A program made the position numbers and the translations under genes. From Arthrobacter sp. efr-133-TYG-118 (lineage in GTDB: Bacteria > Actinomycetota > Actinomycetes > Actinomycetales > Micrococcaceae), in NCBI RefSeq assembly GCF_030209755.1, contig NZ_JARVRH010000010.1:124001-188000 (forward strand): a stretch of 64,000 nucleotides of DNA, given 5' to 3'. A model generated the notes under the pieces. The model had not been told where the DNA came from. It ran no database searches and worked only from the letters and a program-made list of their open reading frames with translations. Shown one piece after another: positions 32,617 to 41,179 of this stretch. Every line of letters begins with the position of its first letter. The first letter of the stretch is position 1.

Positions 32617-35169
32617 ATGGAAGAACAGAAGAGGGCAGCAGTGAGCGTTCAGCCGGAGACAGAAACCGGAGCACAGTCAACAGTGGCAGGCGAGACGCCC
32701 GAGGAGGGTGTCTACAGCTTCGCCTCCATGGAGGCCAAGTGGCCGCAGGTCTGGGAAGACCTCAAAGTCTTCACCCCTCTTGACGACGGCTCCCGCGAGC
32801 GGCGCTATGTGCTGGACATGTTCCCCTACCCTTCAGGCGACCTCCACATGGGCCACGCCGAGGCCTTCGCGATGGGCGACGTCGTGGCGCGGTACCTCCG
32901 CCAGAAGGGTTTCGACGTCCTGCACCCCATCGGTTGGGACTCCTTCGGCCTGCCGGCAGAGAATGCCGCCATCAAGCGCAACGCCCACCCCAGCGAGTGG
33001 ACCTACGCCAACATCGATACGCAGGCCGCATCGTTCAAGCGTTACGCGATCTCTGCCGATTGGTCCCGCCGGCTACACACCTCGGACCCGGAGTACTACC
33101 GCTGGACGCAATGGCTGTTCAAGCGCTTCTACGAGCGCGGGCTGGCCTACCGCAAGGATTCCCCGGTCAACTGGTGCCCGAAGGACTTGACCGTCCTGGC
33201 GAACGAACAGGTAGTCAACGGCGCGTGCGAACGCTGCGGGACCCCTGTCACGAAGAAGTCCCTGAACCAGTGGTACTTCAAGATCACCGACTACGCCGAC
33301 CGTTTGCTGGACGACATGTCCGAGCTCCAGGGGCACTGGCCCGAACGTGTGCTGGCAATGCAGCGCAACTGGATCGGCCGCTCCGAGGGCGCACACGTCC
33401 GTTTCGCGATCGAAGCCACGGACGGCCGCGCCGAGCGCGAAGTGACTGTCTTCACCACCCGCCCGGACACCCTGTATGGCGCAACGTTCTTCGTTGTCGC
33501 CGCGGACGCGCACCTGGCGCTGGACCTGGTCACGCCCGAACACCACGACTCCCTCATGGCCTACCGCGAAAAGGTCAAGGCCCTGTCGGACATCGAGCGC
33601 CAGTCCACTGAGCGCGAGAAGACCGGCGTGTTCACCGGCCGCTACGCCGTCAACCCGCTCAACGGAGAAAAACTGCCCGTATGGGCAGCCGACTACGTGC
33701 TCGCCGACTACGGTACGGGCGCCATCATGGCAGTGCCCGCGCACGACCAGCGCGACCTCGACTTCGCCCGCGCCTTTGACCTGCCCGTGCGTCCGGTCCT
33801 GAACACCGGAGGGGAAGACCCGGCGGAAACCGGTATCGCAACTGCCGGCGAGGGCACTCTGATGAACTCCGGCGAACTGGACGGTTTGTCCAAGGCCGAG
33901 GCCATCCCGGCAGCCATCGACATCCTGGAAAAGCTGGGCACAGGGGAGAAGTTCGTCAACTTCCGCCTGCGCGACTGGCTCCTGAGCCGCCAACGCTTCT
34001 GGGGTACCCCGATCCCGATCATCCACTGCGCCGAATGCGGCGAGGTGCCGGTGCCGGACGATCAACTGCCTGTGCGGCTGCCCGAAAACCTGCGCGGCGA
34101 GGCGCTGTCTCCCAGGGGCACGTCTCCTCTCGCCGCGGCACTGGAATGGGTCAACGTCGAGTGCCCGAACTGCGGACGGGCGGCCCAGCGCGACACGGAC
34201 ACTATGGACACGTTCGTTGACTCGTCCTGGTACTTCCTGCGCTTCGTTTCCCCGCACTACACCGAGGGACCGTTCGATCCGGCCAAGATCAACGACTGGA
34301 TGCCGGTCGGCCAGTACGTGGGCGGCGTCGAGCACGCCATCCTGCACTTGCTCTACGCCCGCTTCTTTACCAAGGTCATCCACGACATGGGTCTGCTCGC
34401 CGCGGACGAGCCCTTCAGCGCCCTGCTCAACCAGGGGCAGGTCCTCAACGGCGGCAAGGCCATGAGCAAGTCCCTCGGCAACGGCGTGGACCTTGGCGAG
34501 CAACTGGACAAGTTCGGCGTCGACGCCGTCCGCTTGACCATGGTCTTTGCCTCCCCGCCCGAGGACGACGTGGACTGGGCAGACGTCTCGCCGTCCGGCT
34601 CCGCAAAATTCCTTGCCCGCGCCTGGCGCCTTGGCCAGGACGTCGCAAGCGAGCCCGGCGTCGATGTCTCCACCGGTGACCGCGCGCTGCGCACCGTGAC
34701 CCACAGGACCATCGCCGACGCCGCTGAGCTGTTGGACAACAACAAGTTCAATGTCGTGGTGGCCAAGTTGATGGAGCTGGTCAACGCGACCCGCAAAACC
34801 ATCGATTCCGGTGCCGGTGGCGCAGACCCTGCCGTCCGTGAAGCCGTCGAAGCCGTGGCTGTCATCCTGAGCCTCTTCGCGCCGTACACGGCCGAGGACT
34901 TGTGGAACCAGCTGGGCCACCCGGCCTCCGTGGCGAACGCCGGTTGGCCCTCCCACGATCCGTCGCTTCTTGTCCAGGACACCGTGACGGCCGTCGTGCA
35001 GGTCCAGGGCAAAGTCCGCGACCGCTTGGACGTCTCGCCGGACATCAGCGAGGACGCCCTGCGCGAACTTGCCCTGGCCAGCGAAAACGTACAGCGGGCG
35101 CTCGATGGCCGCGGCATCCGAACGGTGATCGTGCGCGCGCCTAAACTGGTGAACATCGTCCCGGCATAG
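32617..35169 (+). CDS. leuS: Leucyl-tRNA synthetase
   Basis: Class I aminoacyl-tRNA synthetase charging tRNA-Leu, 850 residues. ATG 32617 has AGGAGG (32601-32606) upstream. The HIGH-type motif is HMGH (77-80) in [14 protein letters not shown]. The CP1 editing domain includes [13 protein letters not shown]. The KMSKS-type motif is AMSKS in [14 protein letters not shown]. Zn-type cysteines CxxC flank WCPKD and CERCG. It carries a polar N-terminal extension of about 30 residues. Regulation by the upstream leucine-rich leader is likely. Confidence 0.97.
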   Translation: MEEQKRAAVSVQPETETGAQSTVAGETPEEGVYSFASMEAKWPQVWEDLKVFTPLDDGSRERRYVLDMFPYPSGDLHMGHAEAFAMGDVVARYLRQKGFDVLHPIGWDSFGLPAENAAIKRNAHPSEWTYANIDTQAASFKRYAISADWSRRLHTSDPEYYRWTQWLFKRFYERGLAYRKDSPVNWCPKDLTVLANEQVVNGACERCGTPVTKKSLNQWYFKITDYADRLLDDMSELQGHWPERVLAMQRNWIGRSEGAHVRFAIEATDGRAEREVTVFTTRPDTLYGATFFVVAADAHLALDLVTPEHHDSLMAYREKVKALSDIERQSTEREKTGVFTGRYAVNPLNGEKLPVWAADYVLADYGTGAIMAVPAHDQRDLDFARAFDLPVRPVLNTGGEDPAETGIATAGEGTLMNSGELDGLSKAEAIPAAIDILEKLGTGEKFVNFRLRDWLLSRQRFWGTPIPIIHCAECGEVPVPDDQLPVRLPENLRGEALSPRGTSPLAAALEWVNVECPNCGRAAQRDTDTMDTFVDSSWYFLRFVSPHYTEGPFDPAKINDWMPVGQYVGGVEHAILHLLYARFFTKVIHDMGLLAADEPFSALLNQGQVLNGGKAMSKSLGNGVDLGEQLDKFGVDAVRLTMVFASPPEDDVDWADVSPSGSAKFLARAWRLGQDVASEPGVDVSTGDRALRTVTHRTIADAAELLDNNKFNVVVAKLMELVNATRKTIDSGAGGADPAVREAVEAVAVILSLFAPYTAEDLWNQLGHPASVANAGWPSHDPSLLVQDTVTAVVQVQGKVRDRLDVSPDISEDALRELALASENVQRALDGRGIRTVIVRAPKLVNIVPA

Positions 35170-35178
35170 CCGGGAAAC

Positions 35179-35202
35179 GGCCGCCGGCGCTTGCCGGCGG
35201 CC
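35179..35202 (+). terminator. Hairpin between leuS and degV
   Basis: GGCCGCCGG (35179-35187) and CCGGCGGCC (35194-35202) form a perfect 9-bp stem with a 6-base loop, ten bases after the leuS stop. There is no T-run, so it may be a weak terminator or an mRNA-processing structure. Confidence 0.45.
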
Positions 35203-35226
35203 GGCCACCAGCTCCAGGAGGCTCCC

Positions 35227-36276
35227 TTGACGGACCGCGAACCACCCGCTTGGTTGTGGCTCAAGGAACGTTTGGCCCGCCTGCGCCAGTCCACAACGCC
35301 GGGACGCACCGGAACTGAGCCGGCGCCCGTCGTCGTGCGCACCGCCGTCGTCACCGACTCGGCTGCCGCACTTCCGGCCGAATGGGTCAAGGCGTTCGTT
35401 GCCGACGGCCGCCTCGCCGTCGTGCCGATGCCCGTCATGGTGGGCGACGAGATCTACGGCGAGGGGGAGGACGACATCACCCAGACGCTCTCGCTTGCAC
35501 TGGCCGCGGGATCGTCCGTGAAGACGTCGAGGCCCTCCCCGGGCCAGTTCGAACAGGCCTATCTCGCCGCCCAGCACCGCGGTTTCGAAGCTGTCGTCTC
35601 CATCCACATTTCCGCAGGGCTGTCCGGCACCGCGGACGCCGCAAGGCTGGCTGCGCAACGCGTCTCGATCCCCGTCGAAGTCATTGACTCCCGCACCGTG
35701 GGAATGGCGCAAGGCATGGGTGTCCAAAGCGCGCTGGTTGCCGCCGCAGACGGCCGTTCGGCAGCCGAAGTCCGTCGCTTTGCCGAGGAGCGATTGGGCC
35801 GCACCAAGGTCTACTTCTATGTGCCGAGCCTTGAGCAGCTCCGGCGCGGCGGCCGAATCGGCACTGCTGCGTCTTGGCTAGGGACAATGCTGTCCATCAA
35901 GCCGATCCTCGCGGTCGACGACGGCAAGATCGTTCCGCTCGAGAAGGTGCGCTCGGCCGCCAAAGCCGTTGCCCGGCTTGAAGAAATCGTTGCTGCCGAC
36001 GTCAATTCCCGGCCAGTAGGGCAATCGCGGCTCGCCGTGCATCACTTCGGCAACCTGGCAGAGGCAGAGCGGCTCGCGGCCCGGCTGGGAGAGATCTGTC
36101 CCGGTTGCCCCCCGGCACAGATCAGCGCGCTGCCTGCCGTCCTCGCGGCCCACGCCGGGCTCGGCGTTTTGGCCGTGGTTGTCGGGGAAAGCAGTACCCC
36201 CGGCGCCACGACGCTCCTGCGTGACAGCGCGGATGCGACAACGGATCAGGCGAACACGAAGCGGAGCCACCCGTAG
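35227..36276 (+). CDS. degV: DegV family fatty-acid-binding protein
   Basis: DegV (FakB-like) proteins bind a fatty acid and, in firmicutes, present it to a kinase for phosphorylation. The 349-residue protein has AVVTDSAAALP at the start of the domain, KTSRPSPGQFEQAY, ISAGLSGTADAARLAA and VIDSRTVGMAQGMG, all family signatures. TTG 35227 is preferred because CAGGAGG (35215-35221) precedes it; an upstream start would run through the hairpin. No fakA-like kinase gene is nearby. Order leuS-degV-(HNH)-comEA-comEC is common in Arthrobacter. Confidence 0.9.
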   Translation: MTDREPPAWLWLKERLARLRQSTTPGRTGTEPAPVVVRTAVVTDSAAALPAEWVKAFVADGRLAVVPMPVMVGDEIYGEGEDDITQTLSLALAAGSSVKTSRPSPGQFEQAYLAAQHRGFEAVVSIHISAGLSGTADAARLAAQRVSIPVEVIDSRTVGMAQGMGVQSALVAAADGRSAAEVRRFAEERLGRTKVYFYVPSLEQLRRGGRIGTAASWLGTMLSIKPILAVDDGKIVPLEKVRSAAKAVARLEEIVAADVNSRPVGQSRLAVHHFGNLAEAERLAARLGEICPGCPPAQISALPAVLAAHAGLGVLAVVVGESSTPGATTLLRDSADATTDQANTKRSHP

Positions 36277-36341
36277 CCGCGGGCGCGGGACCGCCGGTCT
36301 GAGTTCGGTTAAATGTCGGAGCCTCCTGGCAGAGTGTTTCC

Positions 36342-38165
36342 ATGGAAGCGATCGGATACTTCGACAAGCGGCAGGGCTTTGCGTCCCGCGGGCTTTCCGG
36401 GGTGTCCCGTCATGCCCGTTTTCCGCGCTTTGCCGCGGTCCCGGGCTCGGTTCCGGGCGGGCTGGCGTTGGTGGAGCCGGGGGATCGGGGCGGCCGGCAG
36501 GCCGTGTTGGACGGGGCCGTGGCGGCGCTGAGGTCGCTGGCCGATAAGGCGGCCGACGACGTCGGAGGCCCGGGTTTCCAGGAGGCCGTCGCGTTCGCGT
36601 CCGGGGTGGAGGAACTTTCCCGGACCCTGGATTATCTCCAGCTGCTCGCCGCAGCCGGGCTGGACACGGCCCGGAACGATGAACCCACGAGCCCGCCGGG
36701 CTGGACCACCGGCTGGGCAACCGACGCGGGGAGTGAGTCAGGTGCGGACACAGGCTCCGGCGCGGGCTGGACGTCCGGGACCACGGAGGGCCCCGCGGAG
36801 GCGCACGATGGTGCCTCCGGCGCGGTGCAGGGGAGCGCGCGGGGCGGGGAGTTCCGGTCCAGGGCCGAGCATCTGCGGTCCTTGCTGCGGATCAGTGCCG
36901 GCGAGGCCAGGCGCCGGCTGGCGCTGGCCCGGGAGCTGCTGCCGGGCCGCGGGCTCAGCGGGCAAACGGTCCCTGCCCGGCACGGGGAAACCGCAGCGGC
37001 GCTGGCGTCCGGGGTGATCGGCTCCGGTGCGGCCGGGATCATCACGATGGCCGTGGCGAAGGTGCGTCCGCTGTGCGCCCCGGAGAAAGCTGCGGAGATG
37101 GAACACGCCCTGGCCCGCACCGCGGCGGAAAACGACCAGGACTTCCTGGCCAGGGTGGCCCGGCGCTGGGTCGACGCGATCGACCAGGACGGCCCGGAAC
37201 CGTCCGAAGAATCCCTCCGCCACCATCAAGGGGCGTTCCTGCGCCGCCCCAAGCACGGGCTCGCGCACGTGGAGATCTTCGCCACCACCGAGCAATACGA
37301 ACACCTGCTCACGGTCATGAACACCGCCGCCAACCCCCGCACCCGCACACCACAAGGCACAACACCCAGCGAAACAGCACCCCAAGCCACGGTTCCTGCC
37401 TGCGTGGAACCTTCCGGCGGTTTCTCCGCCGATCTGTCCGGCGATCCGTCCGGCGATCCGTCCGGCGATCCGTCCGGCGGGGCGCCGGAGACTGCCGGGC
37501 CGCTGGACCGGCGCTCGAGGGCGCAGAAGCTCCTGGACGGGTTGGTCGGCGCCTGCCGGCTCGCCCTGGCCACGGGGTCCCTGCCCTCCACCGGCGGCCA
37601 CCGCCCGCAGATCCTGGCCACCATCGACCACCGCGGACTCTTCCCCCAAGACAGCCCGGATCCGCAGTCCGGGCAAGTTTCACAGTCCGGGCGGCCTGAC
37701 CTGTTCAACCGGCCCCGGCAGGGCAGCGGCACTGGGTCCTTCAGCGGCATGGGGTCCTTCACGTTCACCGGGCCCGTGCCGGCGGCGACGTTGCGGAAGA
37801 TCGGCCGCGACGCCGATATCATCCCCGTGGTCCTGGGCGGCGAGGGCCAGGTCCTGGACATCGGACGGGCCTCACGGGTCTTCCCCGCCCACATCCGGAA
37901 GGCCATCACTGCCAGGGACAAAGGCTGCGCGTTTCCTTCGTGCACGATGCCGGCCCCGTGGTGCGAGGCCCACCACATCGAGTACTGGTCCCGGGGCGGA
38001 CCCACCAGCACCGCGAACGGGACGTTGCTCTGCAGCCATCACCACCACCTGATCCACAAGGAAGACTGGCACATCCAGGTCCGCAACGGCATTCCCTGGT
38101 TTATCCCGCCACCCCATACCGACCCGCACCGGAAACCCCGAAGAAACCACTACTTCCAGATATGA
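36342..38165 (+). CDS. DUF222 / HNH endonuclease domain protein
   Basis: A 607-residue protein of a family present in many copies in actinobacterial genomes, often called 13E12-repeat proteins. It begins with the DUF222 helical region, which includes LRISAGEARRRLALARELLP. A low-complexity Gly/Ser/Pro-rich stretch follows and contains four tandem D-P-S-G units. The HNH nuclease module comes last: DKGCAFPSCTMPAPWCEAHHI, then WSRGGPTSTANGTLLCSHHHHLIHK. Cys and His residues for zinc are intact. Biological role is unclear; mobile-DNA-like spread and a possible DNA nicking role have been discussed for the family. It sits between degV and comEA, where it is probably an insertion. Confidence 0.88.
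   Translation: MEAIGYFDKRQGFASRGLSGVSRHARFPRFAAVPGSVPGGLALVEPGDRGGRQAVLDGAVAALRSLADKAADDVGGPGFQEAVAFASGVEELSRTLDYLQLLAAAGLDTARNDEPTSPPGWTTGWATDAGSESGADTGSGAGWTSGTTEGPAEAHDGASGAVQGSARGGEFRSRAEHLRSLLRISAGEARRRLALARELLPGRGLSGQTVPARHGETAAALASGVIGSGAAGIITMAVAKVRPLCAPEKAAEMEHALARTAAENDQDFLARVARRWVDAIDQDGPEPSEESLRHHQGAFLRRPKHGLAHVEIFATTEQYEHLLTVMNTAANPRTRTPQGTTPSETAPQATVPACVEPSGGFSADLSGDPSGDPSGDPSGGAPETAGPLDRRSRAQKLLDGLVGACRLALATGSLPSTGGHRPQILATIDHRGLFPQDSPDPQSGQVSQSGRPDLFNRPRQGSGTGSFSGMGSFTFTGPVPAATLRKIGRDADIIPVVLGGEGQVLDIGRASRVFPAHIRKAITARDKGCAFPSCTMPAPWCEAHHIEYWSRGGPTSTANGTLLCSHHHHLIHKEDWHIQVRNGIPWFIPPPHTDPHRKPRRNHYFQI
37429..37476 (+). repeat. Four 12-bp tandem repeats inside the DUF222-HNH gene
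   Basis: The unit GCGATCCGTCCG is present three times exactly (37441, 37453, 37465), with a diverged copy just before. In-frame it encodes Asp-Pro-Ser-Gly units, so copy-number change would keep the frame. It is a likely site of length variation between strains. Confidence 0.85.
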
Positions 38166-38284
38166 GTCCGGAGTTGGCCCGATCCTGCGCCCACCGATCC
38201 TCCACAGGCACTCTGCTGCGGCTCTGTCCACATAGCGCCGTTCCGAGCTGCTGCCGCGGGTTCGGACGTTCTAGGCTCGTGGAT

Positions 38285-39193
38285 ATGCCACGCAGGAATC
38301 GAGCCTCACCCTCGGACGATGCTGCGAGTGCCGCCCGGCTCCGATTCGCTGTTCGTCTTGCACCGCCGTCGGGCCGGGAGGCCGCCAAGCAGCCGGGCCA
38401 CGACAACACAATGGAACCTCTGCTTCCATTGCAAACCTTGATGACATCCGGCTCGGTTGTGGCCGTTGCGGGGGAGCAGTGCGGCACCGAAGACCTGTCC
38501 GAAGAGGCAGGCCATCCATCGAGGCTCCGGTGGCGCACCTCGTGGCGCGTAGCCGTGTTGTTGGCGGTGCCCTGTTTTTTGCTGGTCGTGTGGCTCTTCT
38601 GGCAGTCCTGGTCCGGGCAGCCGACGATTGAGCCACTCGTGCGAAGTTCACATGCGGGAGGAACTGCAGAAGCGGGTACGGGAAGTGGGAGAGGCGGTGT
38701 CAACGAGGCTCCGGAACCACAGAATGGAGGAGCCCAACTGCTTACTGTCCACGTTGCAGGTGCCGTGAAGAATCCCGGGATTGTCAGGGTGCCCGCCGGA
38801 GCACGGGTGTTTGACGCGATCGCTGCTGCCGGTGGTGCGGATCCTGCAGCCGAGCTGAACGGCCTTAACCTTGCGGCGGTGGTGCAGGATGCCGCGAAGA
38901 TCCACGTTCCGCGGACAGGGGAGGAGGCTTCGTCGCAGCTTGCGGGGCCTGTCGGCGGTACTCCAACGGCCGGTAACACGGGAGCGGGGACTTCTGCTGG
39001 CGGAAAAGTGAATCTCAACACCGCCACGGCTGAGGAACTCGATGCCTTACCGAAGGTTGGCCCCGTCCTGGCAAAGCGGATCGTCGAATGGCGCCAGCAG
39101 CACGGTCCGTTCGCTTCGGTGGAGGACCTCGATGCGGTGGATGGTGTCGGTCCCAAGATGATGGAATCCTTGCTGCCTTTGGTGACGGTTTAA
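38285..39193 (+). CDS. comEA: Competence protein ComEA (DNA receptor)
   Basis: Membrane-anchored DNA-binding protein of natural transformation. ATG 38285 gives 302 residues: an N-terminal cytoplasmic segment, one transmembrane helix (about 85-105, VAVLLAVPCFLLVVWLFW), a SLBB domain (LTVHVAGAVKNPGIVRVPAGARV), and a C-terminal helix-hairpin-helix domain (GKVNLNTATAEELDALPKVGPVLAKRI, then DLDAVDGVGPKMMESL). It is intact, but its partner comEC downstream is broken, so DNA uptake is probably lost. Confidence 0.93.
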   Translation: MPRRNRASPSDDAASAARLRFAVRLAPPSGREAAKQPGHDNTMEPLLPLQTLMTSGSVVAVAGEQCGTEDLSEEAGHPSRLRWRTSWRVAVLLAVPCFLLVVWLFWQSWSGQPTIEPLVRSSHAGGTAEAGTGSGRGGVNEAPEPQNGGAQLLTVHVAGAVKNPGIVRVPAGARVFDAIAAAGGADPAAELNGLNLAAVVQDAAKIHVPRTGEEASSQLAGPVGGTPTAGNTGAGTSAGGKVNLNTATAEELDALPKVGPVLAKRIVEWRQQHGPFASVEDLDAVDGVGPKMMESLLPLVTV

Positions 39194-39194
39194 G

Positions 39195-40016
39195 GTGCAT
39201 GTGGCCAAGGTGAGCCCGGGCCGCCTGGATCTTCGGCTGGCCCCCTCTGCCATTCTCACGTGGGCTGTTTCCCTTGGGGCCGCCTATCTGCCTCCGCTGT
39301 GGACGGGAGTTGTGTGCGCGGCTTTGGCCGTCGCCGCGTGTCTCCTTTTCGCCGCTCGGGCCGGGGTCCCTCGAAGCCGGAGGACGTTTCCTGCAACTCT
39401 GGCCGTTGCGTTTTTGTTCGGTGCGGCCGTGGCCGCCCACGCCGCAGCGGAAGCCGGACCGCGCCAGGACGGGCCGGTTGCCGACGCTGCGGCGGCGCGC
39501 GACTCGGTTGTCATCCACGTGCTGATCGTGGGTGATCCTCGCGAACTAGGCACGGACTCACGTGGATCGGGACGGTGGGCCGTACCGGCCGAAGTGATCG
39601 ATATTGCGGCCGACGGCATGCTCATCCGTTCCCGCACAAGAATTCTGCTGACCGGAGGCGAAGGCTGGGACCGAGTCGTCACGGGACAGGAGGTAAGAAC
39701 CGCCGGAAAACTGAAGCCGGCAAAACCAGGACAAGTCGAGGCCGGTGTTCTTGCCGCCGCCACCCCACCCATGCGGCCAGACTCGCGGCACAAGCCGGAA
39801 GCACTTGGCAACATTCCCCAGGGTCCAGCGCAGTTGAAAAAGCAATTCCGCACCGCCGCCGAATGGTTGCGGGGCGACGCAGCCGGACTCCTACCCGGAA
39901 TGGTCACGGGCGACACCACCAGCTTGGACGAAGGCCTGGAGGCGGCGATGAAAACCACCGGCACAACCCACCTCACGGCGGTCAGCGGGGCGAACTATGA
40001 AGCCCCATATGGGTGA
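39195..40016 (+). pseudogene. comEC: comEC, truncated by insertion
   Basis: ComEC is the inner-membrane channel for DNA uptake, normally about 750-800 residues. This copy begins one base after comEA, has hydrophobic helices (WAVSLGAAYLPPLW...ALAVAACLLF) and the N-terminal DUF4131-type domain. It runs into the Competence core at LTAVSGAN (codons near 260-267), where family members continue with CSLV. Here it reads YEAPYG and stops. The break lies at about base 39,996, and the sequence beyond it is unrelated element DNA. The remaining two-thirds are nowhere in the window. Confidence 0.9.
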
Positions 40017-40180
40017 AACGCCAAATGTTGTGAGATGGGTGGGCGCCGGAATGTGCCGACAGCCATGGCACTTGCACCCCGGGCCCACGCCAAATTCCTG
40101 ACGGGTCGTCCTGTTCGCTCCCGCGATGGGGACGTGGGTGCATTGGCCTATCGGAGCCCGAGCTCAAGGCTGAGTAGTGC

Positions 40181-40504
40181 TCAGCCAACCTCGGGCTCGT
40201 CGTCGCCCCACACCGGCACATCGCCGTCGAACGTGATGACTTCCTCGTCATCGTCAATGATGAGCGGCGTGAACCCTCCGAGAGCCGCGGGGGACAGGCA
40301 CGTCACACAGCCGGGGAGTCCGAAGTGCACTGTCTCCAATAGCGTGTCCCGGTCGTGGCCCGTGTGCCAATCACCCGTGACAGCATCCGGACCTGGAATC
40401 ACCCCGCAGTACGGCAGCAGGTCGCCGGCGTTGACGTACAGGTGATGCACGACATCGCGGGCAGTAGCAGGGGACGAGGGCGAAGAGGGCTGCTGCGCTG
40501 GCAT
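40181..40504 (-). CDS. Hypothetical 107-residue protein at the element's left end
   Basis: Acidic, soluble, no recognised domain. It has three cysteines (in PYCG and GCVTC), a central GDWHTGHDRDTL segment and an acidic C-terminus (IDDDEEVITFDGDVPVWGDDEPEVG). GAGGGG stands directly before the ATG, too close for a normal ribosome-binding site, so the start is uncertain. A GAATGG motif (CCATTC on this strand) lies 105 bases upstream. Composition looks protein-like rather than random, but function is unknown. The 164 bases between comEC and this gene hold nothing recognisable. Confidence 0.5.
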   Translation of the reverse strand: MPAQQPSSPSSPATARDVVHHLYVNAGDLLPYCGVIPGPDAVTGDWHTGHDRDTLLETVHFGLPGCVTCLSPAALGGFTPLIIDDDEEVITFDGDVPVWGDDEPEVG

Positions 40505-40674
40505 CCCCTCATGGTGTCACTTTCGAGAGTTTTGCACTCGAATCCGAATCGAATCGCCTTTACCACGATTCGGGTGATCATGTCGACAGCAAATTCGAAG
40601 CTGTGTTTGAATGGACGCAGAAACGCACAAGACGCACACCGAACAGCAGGACGAATACCAGGGGGATACGGACC

Positions 40675-41103
40675 ATGACCACCACGAACAAGCGACGCGG
40701 AACGCCCGCCCTGGCCATAGGTGCTGTCGCGCTGATGCTCGCACTGGCCGGCTGCAACGGTGGATCCGCAACCGGAAGCTCGAAGACAGAGTACGTCGCG
40801 TCGACGGGGAGTGGTGGCGGGGCGCTCGGAGTGATCACCGTCGACGGCAAGCAGGCTTCGATGCAGTTCTACTACTGCAATGGCACAACCCGAGTCGCCG
40901 GCGGCAGCTTGACACCTGGAACGGGTGAGCTCGACGACAGCCGCACCCACGTGACCTGGACGACAAAACCGAACATGGCAGACAACATGGTTGAAAGCAT
41001 GACGGTCACCGATAACTCGGTCTCATATTCCGGCTCGGCATACGCCAAGCGCGGCAGCGACGCCGCCAAGGCTACAGAAGCCAATCTTGGCTGCAAGCTC
41101 TGA
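40675..41103 (+). CDS. Putative lipoprotein
   Basis: A 142-residue secreted lipoprotein: basic start (TTTNKRRGTP), hydrophobic helix, then lipobox LAGC with the lipidated Cys at residue 24. The mature part is Gly/Ser/Thr-rich with two more cysteines (YYC and GC), which may form a disulfide. The ATG has GGGGGA upstream. It converges on the type IV secretion operon with a perfect bidirectional terminator between. Small lipoproteins next to transfer genes sometimes serve in surface exclusion; nothing here proves that. Confidence 0.7.
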   Translation: MTTTNKRRGTPALAIGAVALMLALAGCNGGSATGSSKTEYVASTGSGGGALGVITVDGKQASMQFYYCNGTTRVAGGSLTPGTGELDDSRTHVTWTTKPNMADNMVESMTVTDNSVSYSGSAYAKRGSDAAKATEANLGCKL

Positions 41104-41124
41104 GCCAACAGAGCACAGCGCCAA

Positions 41125-41163
41125 AGAAGAACCCCCGGTGGAAAATCCACCGGGGGTTCTTCT
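41125..41163. terminator. Bidirectional intrinsic terminator
   Basis: Perfect 18-bp stem (41125-41142 with 41146-41163) with an AAA loop and arms beginning AGAAGAACCCCCGG. It sits between the converging lipoprotein gene and the TrbL-like gene and can act in both directions. Confidence 0.9.
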
Positions 41164-41179
41164 GTATCGATTCTTAGAG

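Noticed and set aside
33073..35727. An 884-codon open frame antisense to leuS and degV
   Set aside because: Same codon-bias artefact; both sense genes have full sets of motifs and ribosome-binding sites.
40035..40445. A 136-codon plus-strand frame after the comEC break
   Set aside because: Ser/Pro/Arg-rich translation typical of a shadow, lying opposite the more protein-like minus-strand frame.
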